62,177 nt of DNA, from NCBI GenBank assembly GCA_947303715.1, contig CAMYYY010000012.1, forward strand, positions 1 to 62,177, given 5' to 3'. Under the pieces are notes generated by a model that was not told the DNA's origin, did not search any database, and worked only from the letters and a program-made list of their open reading frames with translations. Made by a program: the position numbers and the translations under genes. Below are positions 26,606 through 34,595 of the stretch, one piece after another; position 1 is the first letter of the stretch, and each line of letters begins with the position of its first letter. The stretch is from an uncultured Bacteroidales bacterium. Lineage in GTDB: Bacteria > Bacteroidota > Bacteroidia > Bacteroidales > Bacteroidaceae.

Positions 26606-27826
26606 GTGACTAAGAAACGCCTATATATCCTTCTTCCTGTCTTTTTCGTGATGCTGATGGGGATATCGGCTGCCGATGCAGCTACCCCGCAGGTGGCGGA
26701 CGGTGACACCGTTAAAGGGAAGACCATCCACCTGCATGACGGCTCAACCTATCAAGGCGAGTCCATCCTCGGCCTTGTGCCTAACGGACGGGGTGAGCTG
26801 ACGCGCGAGGGCGGCGAACGCTATGTGGGACAGTTTGTTCACGGCAAGCGGCAGGGCGAAGGCACTTATTACTACCGCGACGGCAGCCGCTACGAGGGCA
26901 ACTGGGAGCAGGATCGTCCGCATGGGCGTGGCACACGCTTCTATCCCAATGGCGACCGCTACGTTGGCCAGTGGCAGGGCGGTGAAATCGACGGCTACGG
27001 CACGCTGTTTTATGCGGGCGGCGATGCCTACTCGGGGTTGTGGGAGCGCGGCGTACGCTCCGGCCAGGGCACCTACACCTGGACGGGTACGGGCGCCTAC
27101 TACATGGGCGGATGGAAAGACAACCTCCGCGACGGCGAGGGGATGATGACTTATCCTGACGGCAGCCGTTACGAGGGCAACTGGCGTGGTGGAAGGCGTC
27201 ACGGACAGGGAAAGGCCACCTTCTCCGATAGCGCCCGCTACGAGGGACAGTGGTACAACGACGTCATGCACGGTCACGGCACCTACCGCTTCGCCAATGG
27301 CGATGTCTACACGGGCGACTACATCCGCGGACAGCGTACGGGCGACGGTGTCTATACGTTCGTCTCGGGCGACATCTACAACGGCCACATGGACGATGGC
27401 GTCATGCAGGGCGAGGGACTGATGAGTTTCATCCTCGGCGGCAGCTACGACGGTCATTGGGTGGCCGGGCGCTTTGACGGCATGGGCACCTACAGCACCG
27501 CCGACGGTGGCAGCTACAAGGGTATGTGGCATGCGGGGCTTCCTCACGGACACGGGCGGCTCATCGACCCCAAGACGCACCACCGCTTCGAGGGCGAGTT
27601 TGTCCACGGACGCCGCACGGGGCTTTTCAACGAGTATGACGAAGAGGGCTCCTTCGTGCAGCAGATATCCTTCAACGACAGCAGCATCGTCTTCCGCGGC
27701 TATCCGCTGATGGATGACGAGGAGGGCGAAGATGAAGAGGACGATGGTGAAGGCGAGGGCGAAGGCGACTACATCGACGATGGCTCCAACGCCGACGTCC
27801 CCGATGAAGGAGAGGGAGAGGAATGA
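26606..27826 (+). CDS. MORN-repeat protein, exported
   Basis: A 406-residue protein with a signal peptide (LPVFFVMLMGISAADA) and about thirteen MORN repeats of 22-24 residues (YEGNW...G.G.Y..GD), spanning roughly residues 48-350. The tail is strongly acidic (GEDEEDDGEGEGEG). MORN arrays form elongated beta hairpins that bind lipid or protein; no enzyme domain is present. The start is a GTG, supported by the promoter and the signal peptide. The next gene follows at 37 bases, so it may lead an operon with yhcH and glgB. Confidence 0.88.
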   Translation: MTKKRLYILLPVFFVMLMGISAADAATPQVADGDTVKGKTIHLHDGSTYQGESILGLVPNGRGELTREGGERYVGQFVHGKRQGEGTYYYRDGSRYEGNWEQDRPHGRGTRFYPNGDRYVGQWQGGEIDGYGTLFYAGGDAYSGLWERGVRSGQGTYTWTGTGAYYMGGWKDNLRDGEGMMTYPDGSRYEGNWRGGRRHGQGKATFSDSARYEGQWYNDVMHGHGTYRFANGDVYTGDYIRGQRTGDGVYTFVSGDIYNGHMDDGVMQGEGLMSFILGGSYDGHWVAGRFDGMGTYSTADGGSYKGMWHAGLPHGHGRLIDPKTHHRFEGEFVHGRRTGLFNEYDEEGSFVQQISFNDSSIVFRGYPLMDDEEGEDEEDDGEGEGEGDYIDDGSNADVPDEGEGEE

Positions 27827-27863
27827 GAAAAAGAAAACAATGAATAATAAACTGTAAGATGAT

Positions 27864-28313
27864 ATGATACTTGATTCTCTTGAAAACCTTGGCAATTATG
27901 CCGCGCTGAATCCCTTGTTTGCAGAGGCTGTCCGCTTCCTGCGTGATACGAATCTTGCTGCCTTGGAGCCTGGCAAGATTGTGCTTGAGCCCGACAAACT
28001 CATTGTGAACGTCAATGCCATTCCTCCCAAGACTGCCGACGAGGCTAAGTTGGAGACGCATGTGGAGTACATCGATATCCAGGTACCCATCACGGCTGAG
28101 GAGACCATGGGCTACACGCCAGCTGAAGACCTCCCTGAGGCTCCCTACGATGCTGCCATCGACATGGCGCTCTATCCCGGACGTGCTGCCAACTACTTTA
28201 CCTTGAAGCCCGGTATGTTTGCCATCTTCTTCCCTGCTGACGGCCATGCCCCCGGCATCACCCCGACAGGACTGAAGAAAATCATCATCAAGGTGAAAGT
28301 ATCTGCGATTTGA
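27864..28313 (+). CDS. YhcH/YjgK/YiaL family protein (EbgC-like)
   Basis: A 149-residue cupin-like protein. THVEYIDIQVPITAEETMGY and the C-terminal FAIFFPADGHAPGI carry the conserved metal-binding His/Asp/Glu of the family (YhcH, TabA, EbgC). Members occur in sugar-catabolic operons and are thought to act on sugar anomers or biofilm regulation; the reaction is not settled. It lies between the MORN gene and glgB, consistent with a carbohydrate role. Confidence 0.92.
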   Translation: MILDSLENLGNYAALNPLFAEAVRFLRDTNLAALEPGKIVLEPDKLIVNVNAIPPKTADEAKLETHVEYIDIQVPITAEETMGYTPAEDLPEAPYDAAIDMALYPGRAANYFTLKPGMFAIFFPADGHAPGITPTGLKKIIIKVKVSAI

Positions 28314-28346
28314 AAATTCACGATTGATAGACGATTTAAAGATATT

Positions 28347-30368
28347 ATGCTGAATCTCATCAAGAACGACCCTTGGCTGAAACCTTACGAGGCTGCCATC
28401 GAAGGACGATACGACTACTACTGCCAGCGCCTGCAGACGCTGACGGAGAAGGGACACCGCACGCTGACGGAGTTTGCCAACGGCCATCTCTGGTATGGCC
28501 TCCATCGCACCGGCGACGGCGGCTGGGTGTTTCGCGAGTGGGCTCCCAACGCCACGGCCATCTGGCTGGTGGGCGACTTCAACGACTGGCAGCGCCGTGA
28601 CGAATACCGCCTGACGCGGCTCAATCCCCATGGCGACTGGGAGGTGACATTGCCCGACGAGGCTCTCCGCCACGGTCAGCACTACAAGATGCTGGTGGAG
28701 TGGAACGGCGGCAGCGGCGAGCGCATCCCTGCTTTTGCCCAGCGCGTGGTGCAGGATGCGGCAACGGCCATCTTCAGCGCCCAGGTGTGGGATCCGCGTG
28801 TGGCTACCTATAAGTGGAGGAAGAAGACGTTCCGCCCACGCCGCGACCCGCTGCTCATCTACGAGTGCCACATCGGCATGGCGCAGGACGAGGAGCGTGT
28901 GGGCACCTTCAACGAATTCCGCGAGCGGGTGCTGCCCCGCGTGGTCAAGGCGGGGTACAACTGCATCCAAGTCATGGCCATTCAGGAGCATCCTTACTAC
29001 GGCTCGTTCGGCTACCACGTCAGCAACTTCTTTGCCCCTTCCAGCCGCTTCGGCACTCCCGAGGAACTGAAGGAGCTCATCGACGAGGCTCACCGTCAGG
29101 GCGTCAGCGTCATCATGGACCTCGTGCATAGCCATGCCGTGAAGAATGAGAACGAGGGCCTCGGCCTTCTTGCCGGCGACCCCTGTCAGTACTTCTACAG
29201 CGGCGACCGACGTGAGCACCGTCAGTGGGACAGCCTCTGCTTCAACTACGGCAGCGACGACGTCTGCCACTTCCTGCTCTCGAACTGCAAGTACTGGATG
29301 GACGAGTTCCACTTCGACGGTTTCCGCTTCGATGGCGTCACCTCGATGATATACCTCGACCACGGCCTCGGCACAGCCTACACCGACTACAGCGCCTACT
29401 ACAACGGTGGTCAGGATGGCGACGCCATCTGCTACCTGACATTGGCCAACGCCTTGATTCACGAGGTCAACCCCGCTGCCATCACCATTGCCGAGGAGGT
29501 GAGCGGCATGCCCGGACTGGCTGCCCCCATCGCCGACGGCGGCTATGGCTTCGACTACCGCATGGCCATGAACATCCCCGACTACTGGATTAAGGTCATC
29601 AAGGAGCGCGTTGACGAGGACTGGAAGCCCACCTCGCTCTTCTGGGAGGTCACCAACCGCCGTGCCGACGAGCACACCGTTTCCTACGCCGAGAGCCACG
29701 ACCAGGCGCTGGTGGGCGACAAGACCATCATCTTCCGTCTGGTGGATGCCGACATGTACTGGCACTTTGCCAAGGGCGACGAGAACTACACCGTCAGCCG
29801 CGGCATTGCCCTGCACAAGATGATACGCCTGCTCACCGCCTCCACCATCAACGGCGCCTATCTCAACTTCATGGGTAACGAGTTTGGCCACCCCGAGTGG
29901 ATTGATTTCCCCCGTCAGGGCAACGGCTGGAGTTACAAGTATGCCCGCCGCCAATGGAGCCTGCGCGACAACGACCGTCTCTGCTACCAGTACCTCGGCT
30001 TGTTCGACGAGGAGATGATACACCTCATCGGCTCTGTCCGCAACTTCCAAAAGAAGAATATACTTCCCGTCTGCCAAAACGATGGTGATCAGGTGCTGGC
30101 CTATCTGCGTGGCGATCTGCTCTTTGTGTTCAACTTCAACCCTGTGAAGTCGTTTACCGACTACGGCCTGCTCGTGCCCCGCGGCATCTATCGCGAGGTG
30201 CTGGGAACGGACAATCCTGCCTTTGGCGGACAAGGGCTTTCGGACGCAACAATCGACCATTACTCCTGTCCTGACCCTCTCTACCGCCGTCAGCGCAAGG
30301 AGTGGCTGCGGCTTTACATCCCTGCCCGCACGGCTGTGGTGCTGAAGCGGAGCGAGATAAACGTCTAA
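28347..30368 (+). CDS. glgB: 1,4-alpha-glucan branching enzyme (GH13_8 type)
   Basis: A 673-residue cytosolic enzyme that moves chain ends to alpha-1,6 positions to branch glycogen. A CBM48 domain lies at about 45-130 (WVFREWAPNATAIWLVGDFN). The GH13 barrel follows, with nucleophile Asp329 (GFRFDGVTSM), acid/base Glu383 (TIAEEVSG), the third carboxylate in YAESHDQ, and an all-beta C-terminal domain. The N-terminus (NDPWLKPYEAAIEGRY) is like eukaryotic GBE1, the form common in Bacteroidetes. No other glycogen gene is adjacent. It starts 33 bases after yhcH. Confidence 0.97.
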   Translation: MLNLIKNDPWLKPYEAAIEGRYDYYCQRLQTLTEKGHRTLTEFANGHLWYGLHRTGDGGWVFREWAPNATAIWLVGDFNDWQRRDEYRLTRLNPHGDWEVTLPDEALRHGQHYKMLVEWNGGSGERIPAFAQRVVQDAATAIFSAQVWDPRVATYKWRKKTFRPRRDPLLIYECHIGMAQDEERVGTFNEFRERVLPRVVKAGYNCIQVMAIQEHPYYGSFGYHVSNFFAPSSRFGTPEELKELIDEAHRQGVSVIMDLVHSHAVKNENEGLGLLAGDPCQYFYSGDRREHRQWDSLCFNYGSDDVCHFLLSNCKYWMDEFHFDGFRFDGVTSMIYLDHGLGTAYTDYSAYYNGGQDGDAICYLTLANALIHEVNPAAITIAEEVSGMPGLAAPIADGGYGFDYRMAMNIPDYWIKVIKERVDEDWKPTSLFWEVTNRRADEHTVSYAESHDQALVGDKTIIFRLVDADMYWHFAKGDENYTVSRGIALHKMIRLLTASTINGAYLNFMGNEFGHPEWIDFPRQGNGWSYKYARRQWSLRDNDRLCYQYLGLFDEEMIHLIGSVRNFQKKNILPVCQNDGDQVLAYLRGDLLFVFNFNPVKSFTDYGLLVPRGIYREVLGTDNPAFGGQGLSDATIDHYSCPDPLYRRQRKEWLRLYIPARTAVVLKRSEINV

Positions 30369-30374
30369 CCCTTC

Positions 30375-31508
30375 ATGATCATGAAACGAGCTCAGGATAA
30401 GCGCAACAAGCCGATAGCCATCATCCACGCCGTGCTGTTCGTGGCGTTCACGGTGCTGTTCTTTGCCTTTTTCCAGCGTGACCTTGTGGCGCTGATGCAG
30501 GCCACGTGGTCGCGTGGGCAGACGCTGAACAATCCGCTGGTGACGGCGGCCATTGTGGCGCTGGTGCTCATTGTGCTGCAGTGGATCGTGAAGCTCATCA
30601 CCCGCCTCGGAGGGCGGTGGGAGGCCTTCACGTGGGTGCCCTCGTACCTGCTGCTGGGGTTGACCACCTCTGTCGACGGGGCCTCGATGCACTACGACCT
30701 CCGCCCCTGGGCATTCGTCGTGGGGGGCTGTGTGCTGATGCTGCTGGTCGTCTGCTGGCTCAGCGCCCACTGGTATTCCGACAAGCGGACGTCGTTCTCG
30801 GCCCTGTTGCTGCCGGGGCTGGTGGTGACAGTCGTCAGCATGGTGCTCTGCATGATGCTGACCAACCACGATGCCGCCCTGCATCAGGAGTTGGCTGCCT
30901 ATCGGTATGCCGCCCACGGACGTGCCGACCGCGTGGCCGATGTGGGTCGCCGTTCATTGGAGACCACGCCTGCCCTAACCGCCCTGCGCAACGTAGCCCT
31001 TGCCCGCGAAGGACGTGCCGGCAACGAGCTCTTCAACTATCCCCAGCCTTATGGCGTGGACGGACTGAATGTCAGCCGCTTCACCCGTCAGAACACGCTC
31101 TATGGCTCAGGGACATTCTACGACTTCCTTGGTGCCGAGCCCTATGGAGGCGAGACCACCGGAGCCTTCTATCACCGCCTCTACCATCAGAACGACACCC
31201 CCCTGCACCGCGACCTGTTTGCTGCGTCGCTGCTCCTGGAGGGGCGTCTGACGGACTTCACCGAGGCCTTTCCCCCGCCTCCTCAGGGAAAGCCGGCTGC
31301 GTCGCCCCGCCATTGGCGCGAGGCCTGGCTGCTCACCAAGGCGCTGACGGGCACCACCAACTATGCCGACGACGAACTGCAGCCCCAGCTCGACGACTTC
31401 CTCACCACGCTGCGCGCCAGCCACACCGACCATAAGGCCACCCTCAACACCCTTTTCCTCACCTACGGCAAGACGTTCTGGTACTACTATGCCGAGCGAT
31501 TCCTGTAA
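30375..31508 (+). CDS. Membrane protein, DUF6057-like
   Basis: A 377-residue protein with about five membrane helices in the first 180 residues and a soluble C-terminal half. That half holds YHRLYHQNDTPLHRDLFAAS and an all-helical tail resembling a TPR-like fold. It resembles Bacteroidetes proteins listed as DUF6057 (from memory, unsearched). Function unknown. It begins 6 bases after glgB, so it is probably co-transcribed; a second in-frame ATG lies at 30381. Confidence 0.8.
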   Translation: MIMKRAQDKRNKPIAIIHAVLFVAFTVLFFAFFQRDLVALMQATWSRGQTLNNPLVTAAIVALVLIVLQWIVKLITRLGGRWEAFTWVPSYLLLGLTTSVDGASMHYDLRPWAFVVGGCVLMLLVVCWLSAHWYSDKRTSFSALLLPGLVVTVVSMVLCMMLTNHDAALHQELAAYRYAAHGRADRVADVGRRSLETTPALTALRNVALAREGRAGNELFNYPQPYGVDGLNVSRFTRQNTLYGSGTFYDFLGAEPYGGETTGAFYHRLYHQNDTPLHRDLFAASLLLEGRLTDFTEAFPPPPQGKPAASPRHWREAWLLTKALTGTTNYADDELQPQLDDFLTTLRASHTDHKATLNTLFLTYGKTFWYYYAERFL

Positions 31509-31558
31509 AGGAGTAAGGGGGGAGTGTGAGTAGCTGTATTTTGCGCGCGGGGGCGCGG

Positions 31559-32029
31559 TTAGTCGCGGAGACGGAAGTTGTTGGCCGAGGCGATGATCTG
31601 GGCCTCGGTGCGGCGCACGGCGTTAAAGGCCATGAAGGTGAGGATGAGGCTCACGAGGGGCAGGATGGAAGTCCAGCGGGGGAAGGTGGCCTGGACATCG
31701 GCGCGCAGGATGAGCACGAAGATGAGGTAGACCACATAGTAGCCCGCGAGCAGGAGCATGGCCACGATGAGCCCGCGCTTCTGCAGGGCGAAGTTCTGGA
31801 ATACCGAGATGAGCAGCACGAACAGCTGGCAGAGTCCGGTGGCGATGAGCAGTCCGCCCAGGGCCCACGGCGAGCTGTGGCGGCTGCCGTCGAGATGGAC
31901 AAGGCTGAAGTTGGTCATCGTGACCGCCGTCTGGTCGGTATAGATGAACTGCACGAGGGGGTAGCAGAGGCAGACAACCAGCGCTGCCAGCGCCAATAAT
32001 AGACAAATGTGCTGAAGACGTAGTTTCAT
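31559..32029 (-). CDS. DUF4293 membrane protein
   Basis: A 156-residue inner-membrane protein with four predicted helices and a short cytosolic tail rich in Arg and Asn. Length, helix layout and position after rpoZ match the Bacteroidetes DUF4293 family, whose role is unknown. In this genome it is separated from rpoZ by a 143-bp dispersed repeat. Confidence 0.88.
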   Translation of the reverse strand: MKLRLQHICLLLALAALVVCLCYPLVQFIYTDQTAVTMTNFSLVHLDGSRHSSPWALGGLLIATGLCQLFVLLISVFQNFALQKRGLIVAMLLLAGYYVVYLIFVLILRADVQATFPRWTSILPLVSLILTFMAFNAVRRTEAQIIASANNFRLRD

Positions 32030-32030
32030 T

Positions 32031-32173
32031 CTCTTAATTTACTGTTTTACAATTTACAATTTACGATTTATTTACGATTGGGCTATTTGATGATTCAGGC
32101 TGCGCTTGGCGTAAATGGCCAAATTATAAAATTGAAAAATAAATAGTAAATCGTAAATCGTCCAATCGTAAAT
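32031..32173. repeat. Dispersed repeat A, copy 1
   Basis: An AT-rich element with complementary ends built from ATTTACGATT words (ATTTACGATTGG inside the left, CCAATCGTAAAT at the right) and a unique centre (GATTCAGGCTGCGCTTGGCG). It is about 95% identical by eye to the copy at 34450-34590 and lies in the same orientation and context, just upstream of a minus-strand start codon. Confidence 0.88.
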
Positions 32174-32174
32174 C

Positions 32175-32510
32175 TTACGCCATGTTCTCCTTGTCCTTGG
32201 CGGGGTTGCGGAAGTAGAGACGGTGGTCGAGGTACTCCTGCGTGGCAATGAGGGTGGGCTTGGGCATGCGCTCGTAGAAGCGGGAGATTTCAATCTGCTC
32301 GCGGTTCTCGAACACCTCCTCGAGGTTGTCCTGCTTGGTGCTGAACTCTTCGAGCTTCTTCTTCAGCTCGTCGCGGATTTCGACGGAGATTTGGTTAGCG
32401 CGCTTGCCGAGGACGGCCACGGTTTCATAGACATTGTCCGTTCCCTCGCGGAAGTCGTTCATGTTGCGGGTTTGCGTGTTGGTGGGGGCGTTGGTTTTCT
32501 TGTAATCCAT
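32175..32510 (-). CDS. rpoZ: RNA polymerase subunit omega (Bacteroidetes type)
   Basis: A 111-residue protein matching the Bacteroidetes omega subunit: TDNVYETVAVLGKRANQIS (residues about 24-42) is the conserved region that wraps the beta-prime C-terminus. It helps assemble and stabilise RNA polymerase. It sits between bamD and DUF4293, the usual gene order in this phylum, and is co-transcribed from the bamD promoter. An octamer-repeat copy separates it from bamD. Confidence 0.93.
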   Translation of the reverse strand: MDYKKTNAPTNTQTRNMNDFREGTDNVYETVAVLGKRANQISVEIRDELKKKLEEFSTKQDNLEEVFENREQIEISRFYERMPKPTLIATQEYLDHRLYFRNPAKDKENMA

Positions 32511-32529
32511 TTGTTATATCTTAATTTTA

Positions 32530-32565
32530 ACTTGTTGACTCGTTGACTTGTTGACTCGTTGACCT
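32530..32565. repeat. Intergenic GTTGACTT octamer repeat
   Basis: Four and a half units of GTTGACTT/GTTGACTC lie between rpoZ and bamD. This is the only copy of the family in the window that is outside a gene. Confidence 0.85.
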
Positions 32566-32567
32566 CG

Positions 32568-33395
32568 TCAAAGCCTCTTGATGGCTCGCTCGGCGTCGTT
32601 GAACATGTTGGTGGCTTCCTTCAGGCGGGTGCTTTCGGGGAACTCGTTCTTGAAGGCGTAGTATTCGTCGATGGCGTCGCGATAGCGGTCGAGCATCTTG
32701 TCCTTCACGCTCTCGCGGGCCATGGTGTACTTGGCCTTGAGGATGAGGAACGAGAGCTCCTCGCGATACTTCGTGTAGGGATAGTCGCGCATGGCGTTCT
32801 GGGCGGTGATGATGCAAGCCTGGTAATTGTTGCCCATGTAGTTGCCTAGGTTGTAGTAGAGCTGGGCTGAGCGGTATTCCTTTTCCACCAGGCGGTCGTA
32901 GAGGGTGTAGAGGATGTCCTCCACCTGGGCGCGGTAGCGCGAGTAGGGGTAGTACTCGTTGAACAGCTGGATTTCCTCGATGGCTCGGGCGGTGCTGGAC
33001 TGGTCGAGGCGCGGGTCGGGGGTGTCGCGATAGAGGGCGATGATGGCGTGGTAGCGTGCCTGCTCGGCGTACAGCCCGCGGGGGTAGGAGGTGGAGTAGG
33101 TCTGCAGATAGGTGGAGGCGCTGATGTAGTCCTTCTGGTTGAAGTAGCACATGGCAAGCATGTAGAGGCATTCCTCGCCGCTGGCCGAGCCTTTCATGAA
33201 GGCGTTGACGTCCTCCAGCAGCTCGGCGGCACGGTCGTACTTGCCCTCGATGAAGTATGCCTTGGCTGCCTCGTACTTGTACTGGACGTTCGTGGTTTTC
33301 TGCACCTTGGCATAGGGGGTGCAAGCCGTGAGCATCGCCACTACGAGCAGGGTGAGCGTCAGCCGGAGCGTGTGAATGGTGGGTCGCTTCTTCAT
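32568..33395 (-). CDS. bamD: Outer-membrane assembly lipoprotein BamD
   Basis: A 275-residue lipoprotein (lipobox MLTAC near 23-25) made of about five TPR-like helical pairs, as in BamD/YfiO. It works with BamA on the inner face of the outer membrane to insert beta-barrel proteins. Segments such as AKAYFIEGKYDRAAELLEDV and FNEYYPYSRY are typical. It is the first gene of the bamD-rpoZ-DUF4293 unit, with a near-perfect promoter at 33416-33447. Confidence 0.95.
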   Translation of the reverse strand: MKKRPTIHTLRLTLTLLVVAMLTACTPYAKVQKTTNVQYKYEAAKAYFIEGKYDRAAELLEDVNAFMKGSASGEECLYMLAMCYFNQKDYISASTYLQTYSTSYPRGLYAEQARYHAIIALYRDTPDPRLDQSSTARAIEEIQLFNEYYPYSRYRAQVEDILYTLYDRLVEKEYRSAQLYYNLGNYMGNNYQACIITAQNAMRDYPYTKYREELSFLILKAKYTMARESVKDKMLDRYRDAIDEYYAFKNEFPESTRLKEATNMFNDAERAIKRL

Positions 33396-33415
33396 CCGAT
33401 TACAGAAAAATCGTG

Positions 33416-33447
33416 CAAAATTACGTCAAGCCGCGCGATAATGCAAA
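33416..33447 (-). promoter_or_regulatory. Promoter of bamD-rpoZ-DUF4293
   Basis: TTTG (33447-33444), 20 bases and TAATTTTG (33423-33416) on the minus strand. The -33 element and the spacer begin TTTGCATTATCGCGCGG, a string nearly shared with the promoter at 37337-37368. Confidence 0.82.
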
Positions 33448-33461
33448 TTTATTGGGGTTTT

Positions 33462-34448
33462 TTAAGGATTGACGACGTTAATCGGCTGTCCGTGGGCAAA
33501 GGCGGTGAGGTTCTGGCGGCAGATGTCCATGAGGCGGATGCGGGCTTCGCGGGTAGCCCAGGCGATGTGGGGGGTGATGTGGCAGCGGGGCGCCGTGAGC
33601 AATGGGCAGTCGGGACGTGGCGGCTCGTGGTCAAGGACATCGACGCCGGCAGCATAAATCTGGCCTTGGCGGAGGGCGTCAGCGAGTGCCTGCTCGTCGA
33701 CGACGGGGCCTCGCGAGGTGTTGATGAGGATGGCTGTGGGCTTCATCAAAGCAAGGCGTTCGGCATTCACAAGGTGGTGGGTGTCAGGCGTCAGAGGGCA
33801 GTGGGGGCTGACAATGTCGGAGTGGCGGAAGACGTCGTCGAGCGAAGCCTTGATGATGCCGTCGGGGAGAGCCGTCTGGGGCTTGGAGGTATAGACGAGC
33901 ACCTTCATGCCGAAGGCGAGGGCAATGGTGGCCACGCGACTGCCAGTGCGGCCGTAGCCGATGATACCCAGCGTCTTGCCGGCAAGTTCGGTAAGAGGGG
34001 TGTCGTAGTAGCAGAAGTCGATACTCTCCGCCCACCGACTGCCAGTTGGCTTGTTGACTTGTGGACTTGTTGACCTATTCTCCTCCGCGTAGTATCCGAC
34101 GCTGTTGGTGATGTTGAGGATGTGGGCAAAGACGCTTTGCGCCACGCTGTCGGTGCTGTAGGCGGGGATGTTGGTGACGACGATGCCTCGCTCCGAAGCC
34201 GCGGCAAGGTCAACGACATTGTAGCCCGTGGCCAGCACGCCAATGTACTTCAGCCGGGGCAGGGCAGCCAGCTCTTTCTCGCTGAGGATGACTTTGTTGG
34301 TGAGCACGGCGTCAGCCTCCTGGCAGCGGGCAATCACCTCATCGGGGGCTGTGCGGGGACAGACGGCGGACGTCCCCAGCTCGTCAAGCCACTCCCACGA
34401 CAAATCGCCGGGATTCACGGAATAGGCATCAAGGACAACGGTTTTCAT
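33462..34448 (-). CDS. D-2-hydroxyacid dehydrogenase (glycerate dehydrogenase-like)
   Basis: A 328-residue NAD-dependent dehydrogenase. The Rossmann motif GIIGYGRTGSRVA is near residue 160, the catalytic Arg is in NTSRGPVVDE, Glu in DVLDHEPP and His in ITPHIAW. It reduces or oxidises 2-hydroxyacids; similarity to HprA-type hydroxypyruvate reductases suggests glycerate/hydroxypyruvate, but this is not certain. Residues about 124-134 (NRSTSPQVNKP) are an in-frame copy of the octamer-repeat family, placed on the surface before the Rossmann domain. Repeat A lies just upstream of its start. Confidence 0.92.
   Translation of the reverse strand: MKTVVLDAYSVNPGDLSWEWLDELGTSAVCPRTAPDEVIARCQEADAVLTNKVILSEKELAALPRLKYIGVLATGYNVVDLAAASERGIVVTNIPAYSTDSVAQSVFAHILNITNSVGYYAEENRSTSPQVNKPTGSRWAESIDFCYYDTPLTELAGKTLGIIGYGRTGSRVATIALAFGMKVLVYTSKPQTALPDGIIKASLDDVFRHSDIVSPHCPLTPDTHHLVNAERLALMKPTAILINTSRGPVVDEQALADALRQGQIYAAGVDVLDHEPPRPDCPLLTAPRCHITPHIAWATREARIRLMDICRQNLTAFAHGQPINVVNP
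34048..34075. repeat. Octamer-repeat copy inside the dehydrogenase gene
   Basis: About three GTTGACTT units, one changed to GTGGACTT. It is read on the minus strand as STSPQVNK. Confidence 0.85.
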
Positions 34449-34449
34449 A

Positions 34450-34590
34450 CTCTTAATTTACTGTTTTACAATTTACAATTCACGATTTATTTACGATTGG
34501 GCTATTTGATGATTCAGGCTGTGCTTGGCGTAAATGGCCAAATAATTAAATTGAAAATAAATAGTAAATCGTAAATCGTCCAATCGTAGA
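34450..34590. repeat. Dispersed repeat A, copy 2
   Basis: Second copy of the element at 32031-32173, in the same orientation, filling the gap between uvrB and the dehydrogenase. Differences are scattered single bases and small indels. Confidence 0.88.
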
Positions 34591-34595
34591 TTTAT

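Noticed and set aside
26365..26613. An 82-residue frame with repeated YINDAV peptides
   Set aside because: It is a translation of intergenic palindromes and runs through the MORN promoter.
27672..30917. A 1081-residue open frame on the minus strand
   Set aside because: It is antisense to yhcH, glgB and the membrane protein gene, which have clear family motifs; the long frame is a by-product of GC-rich codon use.
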